The notes: generated by a model from the letters alone, not told the origin. Shown: positions 45,801 to 56,598, numbered from the stretch's first letter. The stretch: DNA of 64,000 nucleotides from Apoda limacodes (GCA_946406115.1 OX291551.1:7502001-7566000), one strand, 5' to 3'. Numbers and translations: made by a program.

Positions 45801-47918
45801 GATTATTGATTCCTCAAATATCACATCTCTTGACCTGACTAATGTTGAATTCGCATTGTTATTAAAACTTAACGAACGATATCTGTCATCACCATCGTAG
45901 CCAATATGTATACATTTTTGTGTTTTCTTGACAGTTTAGTTCGCTTTTGTTTGGGAACATGTGTATAACATACTACCCCAATAACTCTCAAGTGTTTCAT
46001 TAATGGCTTTTTACTAAACCACAACTCGTATGGTGACTTTCCTTCAATTTGAGTCGGGCCTTTCTGTTTAAAACATATGCAGCAGTGTTAATAAGCTCTG
46101 ACTAACAAGCGAGTGGAAGTTCATCAGCATCCATCATACTGTAAGCTGCGTCAACTAGCGTTCTATTATCACGTTCACTTGTACCATTTTGCTCAGGTGT
46201 GTAGGGCATAATCAATTTTTGATGAATAAAAGCTTTTCGCAATATATTTCTAATGTTTTCATGAACGAATTCTCTACCGTTGTACCGATTTTTATTTTGT
46301 GACCAGCAGTCTCACATTCTTTTAACATATCTTGAAGCTTTTGGTGATCCTCAGATTTATGTTTGATACAATAGTCATTAAAGTATTTGCTGAAATCATC
46401 TGTGAAGAGTGGAAAGTAACGAAATTTTTTGAATGAATTAGGAAAAGGACCACAGAAATCAGTATGTATTATGTCTCCTGGTGCTGTAGTTCTTACTATA
46501 GCACCAAATTTTTGTCTGTGTGGATTTCCATAGACACACCCAGTGCACAATTCAGAATCAAGTCTTACTTTTATACCAAGCTCCTTTTCAATAACTTGTT
46601 TCACATGTCTTTTATTTTGATGTGCCAGTTTCATGGTAAAGTTGTAAGAGATTATCTGTTGACGTGATATTCAGTTCAGGATTTTGTTGTTTTAAAGTCT
46701 GTACATTTATCATAGAGACTTCCATTTTTTATACGCTTCACAGGCACAACTTTTTCATTGACTTTTAATTCACAAGATTCTTTTTCAGATATAAAGACAC
46801 TATTAGCCAGTTGTCTTGGGTGGCAAGTACAGAGAATAATTCACAGCCTTATTTGTTCTCGTCGACCATTAACATCAGCTCCTAAATCAACTGTACCTTT
46901 ACCTAGCTTGAGGTGTAGCACCATTTGCAGTAGTAACAGTTTAATTACTAATGTTGAAATATCATATCGCCAGGTGGCGTGATACGTGCGTCATAATCCA
47001 CATACCATTTTTCTGAGTCTCCTTCCTATAGCATCATTATACTCAATTTGCATTAGTGTCAGTGCCAGCTAAGTATTATTAGTTTCACTTGTCGATGGCT
47101 TACCATCTTATATCCTTTTTAGGTTTTTTTTTTTATTTTGTACAATTAGTGCTTCAGCATTTTCTTCTTTATTTGTGAGCGATCGCTTGGACCCGCAAAT
47201 CAGTTATAAGATTTTCGATGGTAAGTTCCTCTTTAGATATAAGCATCCAACTCGATTTGAAAGAAAAGTAACTATCAACAGGTAAAGCTTTTAAAATCTT
47301 GCAAATAAGTTAAATATCTGGTAGATCATACTTGACTTCATTCTTTTGTAGTTCTGCTTTCAGTTTATGCCATATATTTTTAAGTTTAAATATATGCATT
47401 GGCATATCATGTGATGGATCTTTGCGATAACCGTAGAAACTGCAGCACTAAGCGTAGCTTTTGTCCTTATGATGTACCATGAAACAGTTTTGTGAAGCTC
47501 GTCTCAAACTTGTTTCACCGTCGTAAGCCTCATCAATTTCTGTAGTGTATCATCCTACATATTTGTCATTAACATAAACATTGCTGTACTATCTGTTTTA
47601 TTGTATGCTTGAAGACCTTGTTTATAACTAGTTATAGCTTCAATGGATAAATTAGTACCTACCTGGATTGCTCGGTTCGTTCAGACAGTCTTTTACAGCA
47701 TCAAGTGCACCGGGAGTACGTCTTAGCAATAACAGTACCTTACAGCACCACGTTGCCCAGTTTCTTTTCCTTCTAAGTGTCCAATATCAATTTTGCAGCT
47801 TGTATAAGAAGACGACATTTTCGATTAGTTTCCAAAAAAACGGTCACTAATTTTCTGCAACTCTTATGCTATAACACAATTTATTAAATTTCTTAGATTT
47901 ATATAGGCTCCCCTACCA

Positions 47919-48098
47919 TGTTGAGGCCAATAAAGGATAAACAAAATCAAGATAAATAATAATTTATTAAAGTAAAAAATAATATACAACAGATAGACCT
48001 ACAGATAGCTATAGATGTTAGAGCTTGACAAGTGTCAAATTGTTAAAAAGATATTAGTCGCCAGTAACTCCAGAGATTAGACAAAAACAACTTTAACA
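47919..48098 (-). repeat. 5' LTR of the copia element
   Basis: On the - strand it runs TGTTAAAG to CTCAACA. It is followed by TGGTAGGGGAGCC, a plausible primer-binding site for a tRNA 3' end (TGG complementary to CCA). It differs from the other LTR at many sites and by small indels. Confidence 0.88.
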
Positions 48099-48103
48099 AT
48101 TTT

Positions 48104-48989
48104 ACCTGGTGGTCCTTCTTATTTGAACAAGACAAGCTAGAAAAACAAAGTTTGGACTACTAGTGGTGCAGGTGACTTAAATACTGTAAATTTTGGCATC
48201 AAGGTAGGCAGGCCATTCATTAGATGTGTACTAAAGAAAAAATCAGAAACTAACAAAGAGCAACATCACAGTAGATACTAGTAGATACACATAAAAATAT
48301 CTATAGTTCGAACTTATTGAGTAGATCCTACTGATATTATAAATGTGAAAGTATGTCTGGATGGCTGGCTGAGTGGATGTTTGTTACTCAATCATGCTTC
48401 AACTACTGGACGGACCGGAATGAACTTGGCCCACATATAGGTTAGGTCCTGGAATAGGACATAGGCTACTTTTTGTCTCGAAAAATTCAAAAGTTCCCGC
48501 GGGAGTTATTCCCGCGGGAATAACCAAGCTAAAACGAACTATAGCTACAGCTATAGGAAACTTCATTAGTATATTATTAAGAAGTTCCATGCCGAAAACC
48601 GAATTTAGGGCGGGCAAAATCTAGTAATAAATATATCTACCACAAAATTTAGAAGTCACCACCTCGCAAGGAACTTTTCTGAAAAATTCTATTTAGGAAT
48701 TGTTGTGCTTAATTTTTAATACATAATACTTTTTTTAATAGTACAATAAATAAGATAAATCAATCAAAATAAATTTCTTAGTACTCGTATGTTCGTACAA
48801 AGTTTTCTTACCTTACCTTTTGACCTTGGGTGTTAGGTCGCTAGTGCCGTTGGAATTTCACAACATTTCAATGTAGCGACTGTAGTTTTGATTTTTGACC
48901 ACCGGAAAAGTATTAAGAAGGTTTTAGCAAATTTTGCCCTGCAGATTAGCTGGATCATAAATTTAAACCTGGTCGCACTGGCATCCAGG
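48104..48989. repeat. Intergenic DNA with second copy of the 27668 repeat
   Basis: 48331-48628 is the same repeat family as 27668-27981 (TGTCTGGATGGCTGG, GGTTAGGTCCTGGAATAG). The remaining 48629-48989 should include the promoter of the SR-factor gene; no TATA box was placed. Confidence 0.6.
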
Positions 48990-49111
48990 CGCTAGGCCGC
49001 CATTTTGATTCATGATGGCTGTTACGCGTTGCATCGCATTTAATTAGTTATTTAAAAACGTGGAATTAAAATTGTCATCACATTGGAAATCTGTTACCTA
49101 ACATCATCATA
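48990..49111 (+). promoter_or_regulatory. SRSF7: Possible 5' UTR exon of the SR-factor gene
   Basis: Acceptor TTCGTTGCAG at 49209 lies only 15 nt before the start codon, so an upstream non-coding exon is required. CATCATAAG then GTATTT at about 49103-49117 is a possible donor. The exon start is not defined by sequence. Confidence 0.4.
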
Positions 49112-49224
49112 AGGTATTTAGAAAATTTGTTTGACCTATCGTTTGTATAGTGCATAGCTAGGTTTATCTAATTTTGTCGAATGATTAATATTTTTTTCAT
49201 TCGTTGCAGAGTGAAGCAAGAAAA

Positions 49225-49401
49225 ATGTCGCGATTCAGCGATTGCAAGGTGTACGTTGGGGATCTAGGCAATAATGCAAGTAAACCTGATTTAGAAGATG
49301 CATTTTCCTACTACGGCCCTCTCCGAAATGTCTGGGTAGCTAGAAATCCACCCGGTTTTGCATTTGTAGAATTTGAAGACCCCAGGGACGCTGAAGATGC
49401 T
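49225..49401 (+). CDS. SRSF7: SR-factor coding exon 1 (RRM)
   Basis: 59 codons from MSRFSD to DPRDAEDA. The exon itself starts at 49210 after acceptor TTCGTTGCAG. Donor GTAAGT, phase 0; the intron is only 76 bp. Confidence 0.95.
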
Positions 49402-51529
49402 GTAAGTTCAAGTTGTGCTGTATTGAATTGCATTCATCGAAAGTCATTACGAATACTGGAATTCTGAATGTCTACAGGTTCGAGGATTGGACGGGCGTTC
49501 AATATGCGGTAGGCGCGCTCGTGTAGAAATGTCCAACGGCAGTCGCGGTTTTGGTGGTCGAGGGCCTCCACCCCGCTCCTCTCGTGCTCCACTTAGACCT
49601 CACGATGACCGCTGTTATGATTGTGGAGATCGTGGACATTTTGCTCGTGACTGCTCACGCCGACGCCGCCGCAGGTACAGTGTCATTTCACATTAGCTAC
49701 ACACCAATAGATAGATTAAGAGAGGTAGCTAGCATGGAATCTGGTAAAGATACATTCATAGCATTCAGTCAAAAATCCATTAAAACAGTATTAAAGATTC
49801 TATCCCATTTTAATTATCACACATATACCAATGATAACTATGTTATAGGTTATCATTGGCCTGTGCGCCGTGTTTGAACTCGTCAGTGTCTGCACTTCTT
49901 ATTGTCTGCGCTACGTAGCTTTCACTTCGCATCGTGTGCTCCACTAGAATCGGCTGCTACAGTAACTTCGCACAGCGAACTACATAACAGCCTTCGTGTG
50001 CACTTCACTTCTTGAGAACTACATTGAGTGTACTGTACAAACTGCGCATCATGTCACGTCTCTTGTGATAACTGCGTGCACTCAGTGAGTTAAAAATATT
50101 ATAATCCATTAATAGTATTTGATGCAGACAACATTGTAAAGCACCCGATGGATTCTTTACTCTTAAACTTCTGGTTAAGAAAATTTTAGTAAGACAAATT
50201 TGGTTAATGGATGTTTGTTCAAACACAACTAGGTATGTATCCTGCTTAATAGGAATAGTAAGATATCAGCCCCCTATTTTTGTTTATAGGTGAATTTAAA
50301 AACAAACATGTTTCAATATAAGCTGTTAGAAAATCAACAAAAATTGATTTTGATCTATATTAGGAAAAATAAATAGGTAAATATATGTATAATTCAAGTG
50401 CTATACCTAATGTATTTTTGCTGAGTAGATAGAACATATAAATGGCATTCTTTTGATTTCTCTACCTACCAAGGCAAATTGGTATTGTTAAATCCTATCT
50501 TTTAAATTTGTTTTAGAAGGTATGTATGAGTGGTAACATAAGTGTACATTTGTTTATTTAATAAATGTACAGTTGCTATAATTTATAAATTAGTTAGTGT
50601 CTATACCCAAAGATATAAATAAATTTAATTCTAAGGGTCAATTCACATTATGAAGAAAATAATTTCTCTTCATAATCAAAGCGAAGTAGACAAGATGTCT
50701 TCACATGTATTTAGTTGAGAGTGATTGTAGTTTACATGGACTTGCAGTAGTTTTTGATAGATCAGAATCTGACTAATGCTTGTGACGCGCGCATCATACT
50801 GAACCTCTTTAACATCACAAATTTGTGAGTTTTGTGTGAAGGTAGGGATCAATATTATGCAATTAATTTTTTTAGATTGACTGCATTTACTGTGCTTTTA
50901 TGTGAATTGCCCGTAACCACCAAACAAGGATATAAAAATCTTCAGGCAGTACTAAATCCAAAATAATATATAGTATAGGTACATTTTTAAGGATTATGTA
51001 TGGATGATATATGTATAATGAAGTTCCTCTAAATTCAGTTCATAAGTGATAGTAATGAATAAGTAAAAGCTAATTAGCTTTATTTTTATGTGTGCTGCAT
51101 ATTCTACACATAAACATGGATTTATGACAATTTCTATTATCAATGAATGCCTACTCTCCGTGTCATAGAAAGTTCCAGAAAGGGCGATTTCACTGGCGCG
51201 TGTACTAGATGCAACTAATGTAGTATCATGACTGCTCGTAGGCGGCATTTATCTACGCCGATAAGTTGTCCTTTCTGGTCTAATCAAGGAATATCGAACA
51301 GTACAGAGGAGACATAAAACAATTAGGTAATGCCAAATTAGGCTTTTTTTAATATAAAAAAATATTACCCAACAGCCGTTCGAGGTCTCGTCGTCGATCA
51401 AGGTCTCGCTCCCCTCGCTCAGGGTCCAGGTCACGCAGCCGCAGTCGCTCCCGGTCACGCTCCAAGGGACGTTCGTTGTCAAGATCAAGGTCAAGGTCGC
51501 CTTCCAAAGACTCCAAGAAATCTAACTGA
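49225..51529 (+). CDS. SRSF7: SR splicing factor with CCHC zinc knuckle (SRSF7/x16 type), 175 aa
   Basis: Nuclear RNA-binding protein that selects splice sites and exports mRNA. Coding exons 49225-49401, 49478-49674 and 51376-51529 join in phases 0 and 2 to 175 codons plus TGA. Seen: an RRM (about 7-78) with RNP2 VYVGDL at 9-14 and RNP1-type GFAFVEFE at 44-51, a Gly/Pro/Arg linker, a knuckle [14 protein letters not shown] at 105-118 (CX2CX4HX4C), and an RS domain at 119-175 ending [10 protein letters not shown]. The knuckle separates it from SRSF3/Rbp1, which lack it, and matches SRSF7 and Drosophila x16. The start is chosen at [12 protein letters not shown], where SR proteins of this group begin. 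Failure to splice after exon 2 of the coding part would end at TAG 49694 without an RS domain. Confidence 0.95.
49478..49674 (+). CDS. SRSF7: SR-factor coding exon 2 (RRM end, zinc knuckle)
   Basis: Acceptor TGTCTACAG precedes GTTCGAGGATTGG ([20 protein letters not shown]). It ends in an Arg run at GCCGCAG before donor GTACAG, phase 2. Confidence 0.95.
49675..51375 (+). other. SRSF7: SR-factor last intron, with a possible poison-exon region
   Basis: A 1.7-kb intron between the knuckle and RS exons. About 49849-50087 is less AT-rich than its surroundings, ends ACTCA before GTGAGT (a good donor), and would bring in stops. 50088-51375 shows nothing coding. Confidence 0.45.
51376..51529 (+). CDS. 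SRSF7: SR-factor coding exon 3 (RS domain)
   Basis: Acceptor TTACCCAACAG precedes CCGTTCGAGG. Reads [18 protein letters not shown] and further RS repeats, ending SKDSKKSN and TGA at 51527-51529. Confidence 0.95.
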
Positions 51530-51718
51530 AGTAACTTAGTTGACTGTGTTCCGTTATGGAACAAAAACATTAACTCTATCATACTGTTAGATTTTTATTT
51601 TGATAAGAAGACTTGTTTTCATAAGTTTACATAATGTTATTTTTAATACATTTAACATTTATCATTCCTCCGAAATATTTTCAACTTTCTTAAATCTGCA
51701 ATAATATTGAGAATGAAC

Positions 51719-51724
51719 AATAAA
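51719..51724 (+). terminator. SRSF7: Polyadenylation signal of the SR-factor gene
   Basis: AATAAA (in AACAATAAAATAAAT) lies 190 nt after the stop codon in an otherwise featureless 3' UTR. Confidence 0.6.
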
Positions 51725-52210
51725 ATAAATACTTATTTAAGAAATATCTTTCTTTTTTATCTACTCATTTCCTTAGTTATTCTTTAGATATACAGATTAC
51801 GATGTGTACTAGCTTTGATTATTAACCTGTCAATAATCAAAGTGTACTAGATGTTCTTATGACGCAAGCCTTAAAAGTATATGCGGTGTATACATATATT
51901 AGAGCGTTCGGACCAAAGACTACAATATATATAGGTTCGGACGCCGCATCGAACTTCTGAGGAGCAACTAGAATGGGTGATACACTGAGTCGACCCACAA
52001 TCAATTATAATAATACTAGCTTTTGTCCGTGGTTTCACCCGCGCTAAATTTTGTTATTGGTGTAGGATTTCAACGGCAACTCCGTAATCTCCATGCGAAA
52101 TTTGATCTTGATCCATACCGTGGTTTAATCGTGAAGTAGTAACAGACAGAGTTACTTTTGCATTTATAATATTAGTATGGATATAATAAGATAGTATGTC
52201 TTGAAACATG
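51725..52210. repeat. Intergenic DNA with a truncated dispersed repeat
   Basis: 52011-52185 begins AATACTAGCTTTTGTCCGTG and GTGTAGGATTTCAACGGCAA, a relative of the repeat at 7543-7862. Nothing else recognised. Confidence 0.55.
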
Positions 52211-52735
52211 TTATGTATCGCGGCACGTAAGTTGAACCAAAATGGCGGTCGTCCGCGCAGGTACAGTTACGGACAATAGTACTTATGTTTTGTGCGTGGG
52301 CCGTAATATCTCACATTTTTTCCTAAGTTATGTAACTAAGTAAGTACTTACTGTCTGGCACTGCCCTGCGCCCGCCGCACGAGACGACAGTTATTACGCC
52401 TTATATACCCAGTTATTATATCTTGTAAAGTAAATTAGTTTTAAAAAATTATGATAAATACATCCTGTTTAACTAGAGTTGTCATATATAAGTAATATCG
52501 GATCCTCTTTCAAGTTATTAAACTTTTTGAATAGTGGCGTGGGAAGTGGTCGTAAAGTATGATGAAATTTAACAGTTAAAAAATAAGAATTTCATAAAAT
52601 ACTAAGAGGTTAAAAGTGGTAAATGTTTTTTTATAACTGTCACCCAGTAGAAGTGGCACTTGCGGTGCGCGGCGTCTTCGGCTTCGAGTGGAGGAGTCTA
52701 CCATACCGTGACCAAGGCGATTTGAATTGGCATGA
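52211..52735. repeat. Second copy of the 21999-22594 TIR element family
   Basis: It shares, in order, CGCGGCACGTAAGTTGAACC, TACGGACAATAGT, a CGCCCGCCGCACGA block, GTGGGAAGTGGTCGT and AAATTTAACAGTT with the element in striatin intron 6. After TTGAATTGGCAT the two copies diverge and the right TIR is not recognisable here. Confidence 0.7.
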
Positions 52736-53272
52736 ACTTAAGCCACATTTTCCCGATCAATCTCATTAGATCCAATGTCTAGATCCATCATGGATTTAGT
52801 GAGATATTTTATTCTCAGTAGATCTGTTTTCTAATAAACTGGATCTGATGAGAATTTTTATTGCCAAGAGATCGATTTTAAATATAATGTTAAAATAAAT
52901 TAGATCTAATGGTAATTCATGTCTTACTAGATAGAATGATATTACAATTAATTTAAAAACAAATTAGTTTTGAAAAAATATGTAATTAAAGAAAATGATA
53001 CCTAATTATTAACGAAATTGATACTAAATTATTAACGATAATGGTACTTAATTATTAACGTAAATGATACTATATTATTATATTTGAGCTCCCGAAGTGT
53101 TGTGGAACCGTCCTGCGCAATCTAAACTGAGCCAACTCGACCTTAGGCGAAAATAATAATAATAATAAAATTCATTATTGCACTAGGGTTTGTACACAGG
53201 CGAACTTAATGTCTAATGGCATTTTCTAACAAGTAACCTTTGGTAATGTAGACACTAATCTGATAGATGTCA
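52736..53272. repeat. Low-complexity DNA with a 23-bp tandem repeat
   Basis: 53002-53081 holds about 3.4 units of a 22-23 bp motif of the form CTAATTATTAACGAAATTGA with small changes. 52755-52925 is rich in AGATCT/GATCTAAT words. A TAA trinucleotide tract sits at about 53145-53165. Confidence 0.6.
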
Positions 53273-53550
53273 GTAGAAATGATAGATCTCATCAAGATCT
53301 TTATTTCAAATGACAGATGTCAAACTAGAAAGTTCTGTATCGCCGTAACTATTGATCGTAGACTAGAGTTTCCCTAGTAGAAATGATAGATCTCATCAAG
53401 ATCTTTATTTCAAATGAGAGCTGTCAAACTAGAAAGGTATATATCTCGGTAACTATTGATCGTAGACTAGTAGTTTCTCCACAGCAATGATAGTTCTCAT
53501 CAAGGTCTTTATTTCGGATGACAGTTGTCAATCTAAAAAAATATAGTTTT
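53273..53550. repeat. Three tandem units of 104 bp (last one partial)
   Basis: The anchor AATGATAG starts at 53278, 53382 and 53486, exactly 104 bp apart. Each unit continues CTCATCAAGATCTTTATTTC (one change in the third) and contains GTAACTATTGATCGTAGACT in the first two. The units differ by scattered substitutions. Confidence 0.85.
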
Positions 53551-54369
53551 TTTTTAACTTTACTTTTTTTTTTACTTTTGATTTTGATCCTTAATTATTT
53601 ATTCAGGTTATAACATAGTTGTTAAAGTTAGTTAACTAATTCATTCATTTGAAACATAATTGAAAAATTTATTATGTAGTACTTGAATATAGCGCCTTGA
53701 AACACTTGAAGATCGGTGTTTTAATCGCATAGCACTCGGGTCTGCTCGGGAGTCGGGACATAATGTTCTGGTTCTGCTCCTCTATCGCTCGGGGAATCCC
53801 CGTGTTTCATTTCGTTCGTCAACTCTTGTCACTTTGGAATTATTTTGCTTGCAATATGAGTTACAAAGTCGTTACTGTACCGTACATATCTTTCAATTTT
53901 ATTTAATATTACGTTTTTATAGTATTTAAAGTATTGAGTATGCTGGAAAAGTGTAAATTATAGTATTTGAAGTATAGAGTAAGCTGAAAAAGTGTAAAAA
54001 AAAACGGGTTGCACTCCGGGAGTGCCGGCAGAAGTGAAAACATACTCGCTATTTACTTCCCATCACTTCTTATCCATATTTATTTATTAAAAATAATAAC
54101 TTTTGTTTTTTTACTTTTTTGACGTTGTATATTTGACAGCTCAATCTGTCATAGAATTAAAATCCCATATCCAACCTCCCTGTACTACTCATAATCGCCA
54201 TATACTAAAAATAAAAACTAACCTAATGTAAATAAAGGTCACGTGACCTGACGCGAGTTTAACAGTTTTTACCCATCACAAAACAAGTGCACAGCGCTGC
54301 TAAAGAAGTTTTCACTTCAAAAACTGTGTGATACTTCAAAAATATTTCTGACTGTGCGAAATTTTCGAA
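53551..54369. other. Sequence upstream of the deleted hAT
   Basis: No gene. 53690-54060 includes moderately GC-rich blocks (AGCACTCGGGTCTGCTCGGG; TTGCACTCCGGGAGTGCCGG) that resemble dispersed repeats of Lepidoptera and may be the 5' end of the hAT element. Confidence 0.35.
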
Positions 54370-54946
54370 ATGACTTTGCGTGATCGTGATGCCGGTAGAA
54401 AATTTGAGTCAGGTAGTTCAAAAAGCAAACGAGCTATCAAAAGAAAGCAGGTAAAAGAAAATCTACGTGAATCTTTATATAAATATATTAAAAGTGATAT
54501 TCAAGAAATCTCTACAAAACGTTCATTGACTGAAAGTGACTAATCCTGATCCAGCTGAAAACATTCCTTTCACATCATGGGTGCCGTCACCGTCATCAAT
54601 TAAAAACAGCGATGCCGCCGTCAAGCTACCCAGTCAAGAACGCGAATCTGAGCCCGAGTCTATGTCTAGATCCATGACTGCTGAAATGGAAAATCTGAAT
54701 CCTCAAAATGACCCCGGTTTGTGGCCCATAACAATTACTGATGTGGCCCGAACTGAGATTGTATTAAAGGTCCAATCCGGGTTAAAGTTGATTTATTTCC
54801 CGTAAAAAATACATAATAGAAAAAAAATTACTGAAGTTTACCCCACTATCGAAATAGTCCTGAAAATTATTGCCACCACACCTGTTACAGTTTCGTCTGC
54901 TGAAATGAGTTTTTCGAGGCTTAAAATTATTTAAACATATTTAATT
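54370..54946 (+). pseudogene. Internally deleted hAT transposase (ZMYM1-like)
   Basis: ATG at 54370 opens MTLRDRDAGRKFESGSSKSK, the N-terminus typical of ZMYM1-like hAT proteins. After a frameshift near 54540 it reads NDPGLWPITITDVARTEI, the zinc-finger (TTF-type) region. At about 54835 it jumps to EIVLKIIATTPVTVSSAEMS and FSRLKII, the C-terminal hAT dimerisation motif. The several-hundred-residue catalytic middle is missing. The C-terminal end is cut by the inverted-repeat element starting at 54947. Confidence 0.75.
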
Positions 54947-55265
54947 GTCTTAGAAGAAAATATAATACATGCCATATCAATGGCTATAATATCATCAATA
55001 CCTATAAATAAATACTTTCATATCAAAGATGCAGTCAAAAGATTAAATTCCAGCCAGGACTTGAACCTGCGACCCTTACATTCCGTGTAAGTGCTCTACT
55101 ACTGAGCTACCGAGGTACAAGTCTGACTGATGAAAATCCCAACTACAACATCTTTGATTTGAAGGTTAATCTTTTGACTGCATCTTTGATATGAAAGTAG
55201 GTATTTATTTATATTGATGATATTATAGCCATTGATATGGCATGTATTATATTTTCTTCTGAGAC
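54947..55265. mobile_element. MITE/foldback with about 100-bp inverted arms around a tRNA-like body
   Basis: The left arm 54947-55046 and right arm 55166-55265 are reverse complements apart from a small shift around AATACCTATAAATAAATACT and a few bases. The arms begin GTCTTAGAAG / GTCTCAGAAG. The 119-bp loop contains a tRNA-like sequence on the - strand. No clear target duplication was found. The near-identity of the arms suggests a young copy, unlike the decayed hAT it interrupts. Confidence 0.82.
55047..55116 (-). tRNA. tRNA-like sequence (degenerate; probably not a functional tRNA)
   Basis: On the - strand: ACCTCGG acceptor strand, D arm GCTC..GAGC, anticodon stem CTTAC/GTAAG with loop ACGGAAT, and T arm CAGG TTCAAGT CCTG. 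Intact A-box-like (TAGCTCAGTAGTAGAGC) and B-box-like (GGTTCAAGTCC) promoters are present. Against function: two C-A mismatches in the acceptor stem, C instead of the universal U before the anticodon, and a G-G at the base of the T stem. The anticodon would be GGA but the long variable arm of tRNA-Ser is missing. Confidence 0.5.
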
Positions 55266-55328
55266 TCTAACCTTCAGGGAGTCATAATCGAAGAGAGATT
55301 ATTTCTATGTATGTATATTTATATTGTA

Positions 55329-56598
55329 TTACGATTGTATTGTGACATGCGAACGAAATGGAATATCTAAGCAAAAACGAGCACAAGCATTTTGTACACG
55401 TTGAACCATTCTATTCGAACGTGCAAGAAGGCGTTCCCCGTAAACTGCGTCTGCATAATTAAATTTAGACAAAACGATTGCCTCGCACAGCCGAACACGA
55501 AGTTCTACACTTAAAAAGCTCCTCAATCTATATAAGACTTTCAACCTATAAAAGCAATTCCTTGTAGTTTTACTAACGTGATCTTCAAATCTTAGGTTAC
55601 TATCTATTAAAATGCCCAAATTACGAGCTTCACTTACTTTTTCTATAAGTATACTTGTGATATTTATGGCAAATTTGTGTTTTTCAATGTTTTGTGCTTG
55701 TGCTTTAGACCCGCAAATCAAGTTCTTTGACTTTTCGGGATTAAGTACTAATGAATTGGACGAGGACCCATTTGACAATACGGTTCAGATCATCATTAAG
55801 CTTACTGACAGCTGTTTCAGTGTCTTGTGCTTTGAAAGAAATGTATAACTGTATATCATCGGCATACATGTGATATTTACTGTTAGTTATACATTTTGTG
55901 ATATCGGCACTATAAATTATAAATAAAAGAGGCCCAAGAAATGATCCCTGGGGAACTCCTCTCTGCACTGAACGTAATGTTAACCTCCCAATTGATCCAT
56001 CTGATCCACAAAGCTCAACAAACTGAAATCTATCACTCAAATAGCTATGGAACCGTTTAATTGTTGACGCCTCCATTCCAAAAAAAGAAAGCTTTGACAG
56101 CAATAAAGTTCTATTTATGCAATCAAAGGCTCTGGAAAAATCTAGTAAAGCCAACATAGAACCATTTCCGATATCCTGAGCTGAACGCATATCATCTACT
56201 ACGTCTATCAAAGCAGTAGTTGTGCTATAGCACTGTCTAAAACCCGATTGTTTTACTGGTAATATATTATTTGATTCGACGTACTTAGTAAGTTGAATAC
56301 TAACAACTTTCTCTAAAATTATTGACATACAAGAAGGAATAGTAATAGGTCTAAGGTCTTTAATTTCAACAGCATTATCCTTTTTTGGGATTGGTTTGAC
56401 TAGTCCAATTTTCCAAAGATCCGGGAAAGTATGGGTTTTTATTGAGAAATTAACTATAAAAGTTATGATATCCAAGGTTTGCGATACTGTCGTGTAAATC
56501 ATATCTAAAGAGATATTGTCTGATCCCTTAGCATTATATTTAAAACCAAGTATAATTTTTGCAATCGCACAAAGGAGCAGTGGAGTTGAACACTGCAC
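55329..56598 (-). mobile_element. LINE with near-intact reverse transcriptase
   Basis: The frame 56598-55741 reads through RT motifs: NAKGSDNISLDMI, LWKIGLVKPIPKKDN, DLRPITIPSCMSIILEKVV, KQSGFRQCYSTTTALIDVVD, ALLDFSRAFDCINRTLL (motif A), RGVPQGSFLGPLLFIIY and YHMYADDIQLYISF (YADD kept). A shift near 55745 leads into 55778-55329 with LVLNPEKSKNLICG, LGILIDSNLRFEDHVSKTTR and VLSKFNYADAVYG. It is a Jockey/CR1-type element, 5' truncated, with no endonuclease domain in the window. Catalytic Asp residues are intact but the ORF is broken. Confidence 0.9.

Larger units (their letters stand above)
42705..48098 (-). mobile_element. Complete-length but decayed copia retrotransposon
   Basis: Both LTRs, PBS, PPT and a 5-bp target duplication ATTTT (42700-42704 and 48099-48103) can be seen, so the insertion is structurally complete at 5.39 kb. 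Read on the - strand from 47818: gag; GAG-pre-integrase and integrase with ELCTGCVYGNPHRQKFG and GDIIHTDFCGPF (46634-46380); SPYELWFSKKPLMKHLRVIG near 46010; RT with ARLVARGYLQQNGVDYD near 45190 and VLTYLMIGTRAYI near 44630; and RNase H with SSTEAEFVAASEA and NPELHKRTKHIAIRNFYVRR (44409-44098). Many frameshifts and stops make it inactive. About 1.2 kb between RNase H and the PPT (42886-44097) is unexplained and may be a further insertion. Confidence 0.9.

Noticed and set aside
51249..51582. - strand frames opposite the RS exon
   Set aside because: Leu/Arg/Asp-rich pattern is what an RS-repeat exon gives on its complement; the + strand is the coding one.
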